Part shown: positions 35,395-41,219 of the stretch, piece by piece
Numbering within the stretch: the first letter of the stretch is position 1
Layout of the letters: the number at the start of each line of letters is the position of its first letter
Source of the DNA: Bacillota bacterium
GTDB taxonomy: Bacteria; Bacillota; Sulfobacillia; RBS10-35; JAJYVN01
DNA: 41,219 nucleotides
Assembly (NCBI GenBank): GCA_021791815.1
Contig: JAJYVV010000015.1
Location: 1 to 41,219, forward strand
Direction: 5' to 3'
Program-made: the position numbers and the translations under genes
The notes under the pieces: model-generated
The model's input: the letters and a program-made list of their open reading frames with translations, nothing else
The model's database searches: none
Told to the model about the DNA's origin: nothing

Positions 35395-36125
35395 TGGGCG
35401 TGGGCGCCCGCCGCGAGGCTCGGTGCGTCCGCTGTCCGAGGGATGGCGACGAGGTCCCCGATCCGCTCGACACCGCCTACCGCCGGGTCGCCCGTGAGCC
35501 GTCGCGGCGCGCGGACGGTCGCACCGGTGGGCTCTGGGGTCGGCGGGTACCGGTTTCGCGCGCGGTCCGCCGCCTACGCCGTGGTCGGGGTGAGGCGAGA
35601 CGAGGCCCTGAACATCCGGGAGGCATCGCGGGCAACACCGATGGCCGGCGCGGCCTGCGGTCCCTGATCGCGGGGTCCGCCCCGCAGGCGGCCAGGGTGG
35701 TACGAGACATGCCGCCGGATACGCGCCCGGACCTGTTCCTGGCCCGCCCGCACCGCTAGTTCGAAGGGCGCTGGCGGCCGCAGGGCACGCTGCGCATCAC
35801 GGAGGTTCCCGGGGCCGTCGGGGCGCGGTGGGCCCGGCCCGTCTCCCGCCGACTTCGGCTGACCCTGCGGGACGAGCCGGCGCCATGGGACCAGGGCCCC
35901 TTCGAGGTCGAGTGGCACTGCGGCGGCGCCAAGGCGAAGGGCTCCCGCGGCTCCGCGGGGTGTGCCGCCATCGACCAGCGCACCTTCACCCGGATCCTCG
36001 CCGGCGCGGTCACCCCGGCGGGGGCCCTGCCGTTGCAGGGCGTCGAGATCGGGGAGGCGGCCCAGGGGCTGCCTTCGGCAGCCGACGTCACCGGCCGACC
36101 GCCCCTGCTGCAGGGGTGGCACTGA
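35395..36125 (+). pseudogene. Second Eis-like GNAT remnant (C-terminal half) with amber codon
   Basis: The trace reads DPLDTAYRRVARE in frame 0, VVGVRRDEALNIREA in frame 1, then IAGSAPQAARVVRDMPPDTRP and DLFLARPHR in frame 0, which ends at TAG 35757. Reading through that TAG, the same frame continues FEGRWRPQGTLRITEVPGAV, LRLTLRDEPAPWDQGPFEVEW and AAIDQRTFTRILAGAVTP to TGA 36123. This is the second GNAT plus SCP2-like C-terminal domain of Eis-type acetyltransferases. The TAG replaces an aromatic position, most simply TGG. The amber codon and two frame changes show it is dead. Confidence 0.68.
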
Positions 36126-36286
36126 GGTCGGGCTCCGGCCGGCCGCCGCGGTTGCGGCCAGGAACGGGCGCGGGCCGGGGAGAAGTCGGCGCCGCCGAGG
36201 GCTCGAGGCGACCCGTGCACGGGGCGGTGCCGCCGGGACCGCCGCCGCGTCTGTGCCATGACCGCCAACCGGGGGTGCGACCTGCC

Positions 36287-36478
36287 GTGAAGAACGTGGA
36301 ACTCAAGGTCGAAGGTAACATCCTGACCATCCGTGTCGATTTGAGCAAGGAGTTCGGGCCGTCCGCCTCCGGCAAGACCACGATCGTCGCGAGCACCGAG
36401 GGGAACGTCGCCATACCCGGCCACGAAGCGAAGGTGGGGCTCAACGTGTACCGGCCGCGGGCGCGGGGCGGCGAATGA
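36287..36478 (+). CDS. Small conserved hypothetical protein (63 aa)
   Basis: GTG 36287 opens a 63-residue protein: VKNVELKVEGNILTIRVDL, SKEFGPSASGKTTIVASTEGN, VAIPGHEAKVGLNVYR. Its regular strand pattern, low Arg/Pro content and lower GC than its surroundings show it is real coding sequence. I recall very similar small proteins, with the same SxGKTxxxASTEGN block, in other bacteria, but no function is known. GGGGGTG lies about ten bases upstream. The ORF-track entry beginning at 35828 is an artificial extension. Confidence 0.75.
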   Translation: MKNVELKVEGNILTIRVDLSKEFGPSASGKTTIVASTEGNVAIPGHEAKVGLNVYRPRARGGE

Positions 36479-37258
36479 GCGCCCGCGGCGGCCCTCCAAC
36501 CTCCGGATCGGGCATCGAGGAGACACCCCTGCGGCTGCGTGCCGTTGGGCATGCTGTGGTCGCCGCCGTCGGTGCCTGACGTGTTCTCGTACCGGGATGG
36601 CACGCCGCCGCGGGGGCCCGAACGCGGCGTGCCGGAGGCCGGCCTGCCGCGGGGGCCGGTCGGGTCGGACATGGCCAGCGTGCATGTGCGCGGGCGCGGA
36701 CGAGGCCAGGTCGAGGGCGCTCCACCGGTTGTTCCTCGCGTCGGTGAAGGTGGTGCAGTTCACCACCTTGCCCTTCCGGCCGGCACCCTGAAGGGGGTGC
36801 ATCCGGAGCCGATGGTGGACCCGGTCGGCGACTGGCCCGCGGTCGAGGTCGGCTTCTGGGCGGTGAACATCGCCGGCAGCACCGCGGGAGGGGCGTCGTC
36901 GCGCCAGGCCGCCTTCACCGTGCCCGCGTCCCGGTCCCTGGGCCGGGCCGCGGTGGGCGCTCGCGCGGGCGCCGGCACGCGCGGCCGGGCGGCGGACCAC
37001 GACATCGACGATCCGGCATGCGCTCTTGGGGTGAAGCCGCTCCCCCGGCGGCGCCTCGCGTCCCTTGGCCCCCGGCACACCGCCGGGTGCCGCTCCACCG
37101 AACGCGGCCCCATATCCCGGTGCCGCCGACGATCGACGACCTGCGCGCCGGGCGGGATGGGCCGCCGGAGGCCCGCTGGCCTGGCCGCGGATCGGCCCCC
37201 CACCGGCAATCCCAGGGCGCGGCCCGCGTGGTCTGGCCGACAGAGCCCCTCTCGCGGC
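36479..37258. other. No recognisable gene
   Basis: Several open frames exist on both strands, but none shows a domain. Minus-strand KGKVVNCTTFTDARNNRWSALDL and plus-strand DPVGDWPAVEVGFWAVNIAG are antisense to each other. Either might be a trace of a lost gene, and I cannot choose. Confidence 0.4.
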
Positions 37259-39439
37259 CTACCGCTCGGGCCACTCGCGGAAGGTCGGGGGCAGCCCCAC
37301 CGCACCGATGTCCCACGCCCGGAAACCCAGCGCCACGGCCGGCGAGTCCGGACGGAGGCGGAAGTCCCCCGCCGCCGCGTCCACGAACCCCGGATCCTCC
37401 ATGCGGGAATGGCGGTCGAACCCGAGCTCCCGCCATTCCTCGAGCCCCAGGACGACGGCGGGCCCGCCACCCCGCGGCTGGACGTGGGCGGCGAACCCGC
37501 CCCTCCCGTCCCAGATGACGTTCCGGTCGATGGAGCCCGCGATCGGCCCGCGGCGCGGCGGATAGATGACCTGATAGCATGAGGGCGCCTGCGGGGGCAC
37601 GAAGTCGATGTCGCGCTCGGGCGCCCCGGCCGGTGGGGGCGGGGCGGCGCCCGCGACCCGGAGGACGACCACGTTCCCCTCGAACCGGTCCGCGTTCCCC
37701 TCATAGCCCACGTGCAGTCCCGGAGGGTTGGCCGGCTCGACGAAGACGTTGTTCTCCACGATCCGGAGGTCCCCCTCGCGCAGCTTCACTGCCACCCCCA
37801 GGCACAGGTTGCTGTGGACGTGGTAGTTCGAGGCCCCGTCGTCGAGGTCGATGCCCCAGCCCCGGCGGTCCGTGAACCGGTTGTGGCGGATGACCGTGGT
37901 CTCCCGGGCGTCGCGCCGCACGTCCCCGCAGGGCGGATGGCTCTCCGGCCCGTGGGACTGCGCCCGGCACCAGTGCCGGTCGCGGCCCCAGGCGTTGAAC
38001 GGCCCGTGGTCGCCCGTCTCCCGCACCGTGTCCCGCACGTCGTTCCATTCCACGACGTGGCCGCCGAAGACCCCATCGTTGAAGCAGACCGCCGCGCGGG
38101 GCACGCGCTCGATGCGGTTGTGCGCGATGCGCACCCGGCGCGCGAGCGCCAGGAACACCCCCGCCGTCTGCTTGCCGAAGACCCCGATGCCCTCGATCCG
38201 GTTGGCGCCGACCTCACAGTCGCTCGGCACGTCCTCGGACGGTTCCGGGTCCCAGTCCCACCGGTGCTCGGCGCCGCAGTGCGGGCAGCGGTGGCTCGCG
38301 CCTGGGCGCAGGTGCGACCGCCCGACCAGGCAGACCCCGCTGTCGCCCGCGCGACGGATGGTGTTGCCCGTGACCCGCACCCGCGCCGCGTAGCCGCCCA
38401 CGAAGACCGCGTTGCCTCCGACCTCGTCGAAGAGGCAGTCCTCCACCGCGCAGTCCACGGCGCCCTCGACGCACACGGCGCCGCCACGGTGGATCGCCCA
38501 GTCGCCGAGCGACGGCTCCTCGTAGGGCTCCAGATACGTGGCGGCCGTGCCGGCGATCCGCAGGCCCGCAAGCCGCACCCCGCGCACGGGATGGTGCCGG
38601 GTACCGCGAAGCAGGGCGGCGCAGGCGAGGCCGTCGAACTCCAGCTCCGCCGCGGCGGACCCGGAGAGCCGGAGCCCTTCCGGCGGCCAGAAGTAGAGCA
38701 GGCCGGCCTCGCGGTCGAAGTACCACTCGCCTGGGCTGTCCAGTTCCTCGAACACGTTCTCCACGAAGAAGCGCGAGCCGGCGCCCACGCCCCCGCCGTC
38801 CGCGCGCTGGAAGGTCGTCCCCATCTGCCAACCGCCGTCTCCGAGGGTCAGTCGCCCGGAGGCGGCGTCCAGGGCCGCCACGCGCCACTGCAGGTTGCCC
38901 CAGCGGTGGCGGGTGAAGCAATGGAGCACAGCCTCCCCCGGCCGATCCCACGTCCGACCGCCCAGGGCGGCGGGATCGAACTGGAGCTCCCGATGCGGCC
39001 ACGCATCCGCGCCGCGCAGCGGCAGCTCCCCGTCGGCGGCGTTCGGGAAGCGCGCGCGCACCTGGCGGCGGCCCCCGGCGAAGAGTTGGGTGGGGCGCAG
39101 GCCCTCCGGCAGGCCCTCGGGCCTGCAGCGGAGGATCCCGCCCCGATGCGGCTCCCACGCGCCGCGCACGGGCACGCCCGCGCTGATCGTCGGGGCCGGG
39201 CCGCAGGGCCAGGCTGCGTAGGCGGTGTCCGAGTCCTCGGCGGTGAGCGAGAGGGGTTCCGCCAGACGGTGCACCCCGGCATGGACCCAGACGGTGGCCG
39301 GGGGAGCGGGCCCGGCCAGGGTCCGCCGGGCCGCACGGAGCGCGTCGCGGGCGCCGGCGAGGCTGGCGAGCGGCCGGTCGCGGGTGCCGGGTGCCCCGTC
39401 GTCGCCGCCCGGGGCCACGTGCAGTTCGAGGTACGGCAT
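37259..39439 (-). CDS. Right-handed parallel beta-helix protein with a Cys-rich insertion
   Basis: This is a 726-residue protein without a signal peptide. The start ELHVAPGGDDGAPGTRDRPL is the classic opening of pectate-lyase-like beta-helix proteins ('yyVspnGsDsnpGT...PfatlqaA'). Later coils include DCLFDEVGGNAVFVGGYAAR, RVRVTGNTIRRAGDSGVCL, RIAHNRIERVPRAAVCFNDG and TTVIRHNRFTDRRGWGIDLD. Between two coils lies HRCPHCGAEHRW with another Cys 20 residues on (C385, C388, C408), an unusual zinc-knuckle-like insertion. The end PGFVDAAAGDFRLRPDSPA is also typical of the family. These proteins usually cleave or bind acidic polysaccharides. Catalytic residues cannot be assigned. Confidence 0.88.
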   Translation of the reverse strand: MPYLELHVAPGGDDGAPGTRDRPLASLAGARDALRAARRTLAGPAPPATVWVHAGVHRLAEPLSLTAEDSDTAYAAWPCGPAPTISAGVPVRGAWEPHRGGILRCRPEGLPEGLRPTQLFAGGRRQVRARFPNAADGELPLRGADAWPHRELQFDPAALGGRTWDRPGEAVLHCFTRHRWGNLQWRVAALDAASGRLTLGDGGWQMGTTFQRADGGGVGAGSRFFVENVFEELDSPGEWYFDREAGLLYFWPPEGLRLSGSAAAELEFDGLACAALLRGTRHHPVRGVRLAGLRIAGTAATYLEPYEEPSLGDWAIHRGGAVCVEGAVDCAVEDCLFDEVGGNAVFVGGYAARVRVTGNTIRRAGDSGVCLVGRSHLRPGASHRCPHCGAEHRWDWDPEPSEDVPSDCEVGANRIEGIGVFGKQTAGVFLALARRVRIAHNRIERVPRAAVCFNDGVFGGHVVEWNDVRDTVRETGDHGPFNAWGRDRHWCRAQSHGPESHPPCGDVRRDARETTVIRHNRFTDRRGWGIDLDDGASNYHVHSNLCLGVAVKLREGDLRIVENNVFVEPANPPGLHVGYEGNADRFEGNVVVLRVAGAAPPPPAGAPERDIDFVPPQAPSCYQVIYPPRRGPIAGSIDRNVIWDGRGGFAAHVQPRGGGPAVVLGLEEWRELGFDRHSRMEDPGFVDAAAGDFRLRPDSPAVALGFRAWDIGAVGLPPTFREWPER

Positions 39440-40153
39440 GCGGCAGGGCTTCCGCGCGGCGCCGCCGGCGCCTTCCGGCGCGCCGCGGCGGATGGGCGGC
39501 GGGCCCGGGGCCGGCCGGCCGGGCATCCCGAGGGAGGGACCCTTGGCCGGCCATACGCCTGGTGCGTGGCGGCCATGTAGCGCGCAAGCGTCCTGGCACC
39601 CGACCTGCGCGCCGCGACCCGAGCGCGGTCGCCTCGGGAAACTCCGCACGCAGCGCGGTGAACCGCGGCTGGCACTCCTGCGGCTGAGACAACCAGCACC
39701 GCGCCTCGGCCATGGCCCTGCCCTCGTTCGGCCCCCAGCTTGGCGTCGGCGTCGCGGAGTCCTTGCCCGCCACGCCGCCCGGGTGCCCCGCCTTCGCGGG
39801 GTCGGCCGGGCAGGGACGCTTGGCGGACACCGGGAGCGGAGCGGGCCGCCGGAGACGCAGGAACCCTGACGCGCTCCTGGTATCCGCGACGAGAGGGCTG
39901 CCCGCGCCCGCGGGATCCCCGTGGCCGACCCGTCCGCGATCAGCGTCGACGGCCATCGGCGACCGCGGCGCGGGGCCCGTCGGCCGGACTTGGCCGGCCC
40001 GGCCGTCCGGATGGCCGGCCCATCGCGCCGGCCCCGCGGGGCGATCGGCCGCTGCGGGGACCGGGCCTCGGCGGCTACCATGGGACTGCGGTGCAGCGGC
40101 CTCCGCCCCCCGGAGAGTCCGCGGCACCGCGCGGAGCATCGGGGGTGTGCAGC
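39440..40153. other. No complete gene; possible minus-strand remnant
   Basis: In minus-strand frames, MAEARCWLSQPQECQPRFTA and LRAEFPEATALGS, then ARTLARYMAATHQAYGRP in another frame (about 39560-39715), look protein-like and may be a small decayed gene. I do not recognise it. The rest shows nothing. The right end precedes the universal stress protein gene. Confidence 0.35.
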
Positions 40154-40627
40154 GTGGCCCAGAAGGTTCTCGTCCCGCTCGACGGGTCGCCGCTCAGCGC
40201 GACGGTGCTGGCGTGGGTCCGCTCCTTCGCCGCGCTCGTCCCGACCGACCTGTATCTGCTGCAGGTGGTGGCGCCGCCCGTTTCGTACAGCACGGACGCC
40301 TTCGGCGCGGTGCAGGTGCCCGGGCCCGCCGACGTGCAGCGGTGGCAGGACGAAGCCCGCCAGACCCTGGAAGCGGTGGACCCGGGACCGGCCCGGACCG
40401 TCTCGCGCCTCGTGCGCGTCGGCTCCCCCGCCGAGGAGATCGTGCAGGCGGCGGCGGAACTGGGCGCCGACCTGATCGCCATGTCGACGCACGGGCGCAC
40501 GGGCCTCGCCCGCCTGGCGCTGGGCAGCGTGACCGAACAGGTGGTCCGCCGTGCGGCGCGGCCCGTCGTGGTCCTGCGCCCGAGCGAGGCCGGCCTGGCC
40601 GCGGAGTCCGGATCGGGGCCGCGATAG
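40154..40627 (+). CDS. Universal stress protein (UspA family)
   Basis: This 157-residue protein has the single-domain UspA fold: QKVLVPLDGSPLSATVLAW opening with the Asp at the end of the first strand, ADLIAMSTHGRTGLARLALG, and GSVTEQVVRRAARPVVVLRP. The ATP-binding signature HG-x9-GS is present, so it is probably an ATP-binding Usp. Two GTG codons are possible. GTG 40154 has a GGGGG at eight bases and is chosen over 40145. It acts in the cytoplasm in stress responses, but its partner is unknown. No operon partner is visible. Confidence 0.93.
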   Translation: MAQKVLVPLDGSPLSATVLAWVRSFAALVPTDLYLLQVVAPPVSYSTDAFGAVQVPGPADVQRWQDEARQTLEAVDPGPARTVSRLVRVGSPAEEIVQAAAELGADLIAMSTHGRTGLARLALGSVTEQVVRRAARPVVVLRPSEAGLAAESGSGPR

Positions 40628-40859
40628 GCCAGGGCCGCGCGAGCCCCGGATATGTGCCCGTGCGTGCCGGAGGCGGGGCGGGGAGTTGGGGGCGGCCTGC
40701 GGGGCGGCCGTCCCCGGCCCCGCGTGTCCAACGGCCTCCTCCGGCAGCGTGGAGGTGGCCTCGGTGCGGGACACGCTACCGCCGCGGGGACGACGAGAGC
40801 CGGGTATCCCGCGCGCCGTCCAAAGGCGGACGACCGTAGGCTGCCGCAGGTGGCGGTCG

Positions 40860-41084
40860 TCAGACGGCTCCGACGGTCAGTTGCCACGACACGCCGAACC
40901 TGTCCTGCACCCAACCAAACCTCTTGCTGAACGGATATGCAGCCAGGGGCATGAGCATCTTCCCGTCGCGCGAAAGCTTCGTGAACGCGTCGTCAACCTC
41001 CGCCTCCGTATCACACCCGACGAAGAACGAGATCGCCGGCGTGAAGGTGAAGTCGTGCTTCACGCCGCTGTCGATGCACATCAA
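40860..41084 (-). pseudogene. VOC-superfamily (PhnB/glyoxalase-like) protein, 5'-truncated
   Basis: The reading frame gives MCIDSGVKHDFTFTPAISFF, VGCDTEAEVDDAFTKLS and FGWVQDRFGVSWQL, the second half of a PhnB/'3-demethylubiquinone methyltransferase'-type VOC protein, normally about 130-150 residues. The N-terminal half is missing: an in-frame TGA lies about nine codons upstream of the TTG used by the ORF track, and beyond it the DNA becomes a G-rich low-complexity run to the window edge. Composition here is visibly less GC-rich than the rest. It is either a truncated gene or an artefact near the end of a contig. Confidence 0.72.
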
Positions 41085-41119
41085 GGTCTGGCCCTGAAGG
41101 TACGCATTCAGTCAACGGC

Positions 41120-41219
41120 GTTGGGAGGTGGAGGGACGGGGGCGTGTGATGGGGTGGGGCGAGGGGTTGGGGCGGGAGAAGCCGGGGGCAAGGGAGCACG
41201 GAGGATGGCACGGTAGTCG
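41120..41219. repeat. Purine-rich (G-rich) low-complexity edge
   Basis: The last ~100 bases are strongly G/A-rich on the plus strand with repeated GGGG and GGAG blocks (for example GGGTGGGGCGAGGGGTTGGGG) and contain no coding pattern. The sharp change next to a truncated gene may mark an assembly end. Confidence 0.55.

Noticed and set aside
1-41219. CRISPR array, prophage or integrative element
   Set aside because: No regularly spaced repeats, cas genes, integrase, phage structural genes or tRNA attachment site were found.

Overview
The window is about 41 kb of very high-GC bacterial DNA (visually around 75% G+C), with local dips over the PKD-protein gene (about 12.8-14.1 kb), the solute-binding protein gene (16.1-17.5 kb), the DUF433/DUF5615 toxin-antitoxin pair (25.1-25.9 kb) and the right edge. 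It contains no rRNA, tRNA, CRISPR array or recognisable transposase. The organism cannot be named from the sequence. A decayed bacilliredoxin (BrxC/YtxJ-type) gene, a P450 BM3-like (CYP102) fusion and the SNF2-helicase/SWIM pair would fit an extreme-GC Bacillota-like or neighbouring terrestrial lineage, but that is a weak inference.

Layout, left to right. (1) 0-3 kb: a membrane-anchored DUF4367-like protein, an ABC ATPase and an ABC-2 permease form one operon. (2) 3-6 kb: a GNAT-Nudix fusion, a remnant of an ECF sigma factor, and a HepT/MntA toxin-antitoxin pair. (3) 6-11.5 kb: broken genes (MDR dehydrogenase, DapA-family aldolase, NmrA-like SDR and an unknown) interleaved with an intact GH172/DUF2961 glycosidase-like gene and a large predicted alpha/alpha-barrel protein. 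(4) 12.6-17.5 kb: a frameshifted secreted PKD protein, a multiply broken GNAT (Eis-like) gene and an orphan Tat-type lipoprotein solute-binding protein. (5) 18.6-22.9 kb: a polytopic membrane protein and a full-length CYP102 P450-reductase fusion. (6) 23-26.8 kb: shards of ABC exporters surrounding an intact DUF433/DUF5615 module, with two striking palindromes and a broken zinc-ribbon-like small gene. (7) 26.8-31 kb: an SNF2 helicase and a SWIM-finger protein in a tight two-gene operon. (8) 31.3-36.5 kb: a dead bacilliredoxin, a BadF/BcrA-type kinase, a sigma-factor remnant, a CBM9-like lipoprotein, a fused DUF6922-AbiEii protein, a second dead Eis-like GNAT and a small conserved protein. (9) 37.2-41.2 kb: a parallel beta-helix protein with a CxxC insertion, a universal stress protein and a truncated VOC protein.

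The main theme is a mosaic of intact genes and genes at many stages of decay. At least ten loci retain clear family signatures spread over two or three reading frames. Several also carry changes that sequencing indels cannot explain: a Walker A Lys to Gln, loss of the bacilliredoxin Cys, and an in-frame amber codon. The intact genes are biased toward carbohydrate handling (GH172, alpha/alpha barrel, beta-helix, CBM9, solute-binding protein, BadF-type kinase) and toward toxin-antitoxin or defence-like modules (HepT/MntA, DUF5615/DUF433, AbiEii fusion). No clearly new multi-gene system emerged. The best leads are the AbiE-type fusion, the GNAT-Nudix fusion, the zinc-knuckle beta-helix protein, the CYP102 with altered substrate-entry residues, and the perfect palindromes around an ABC shard.
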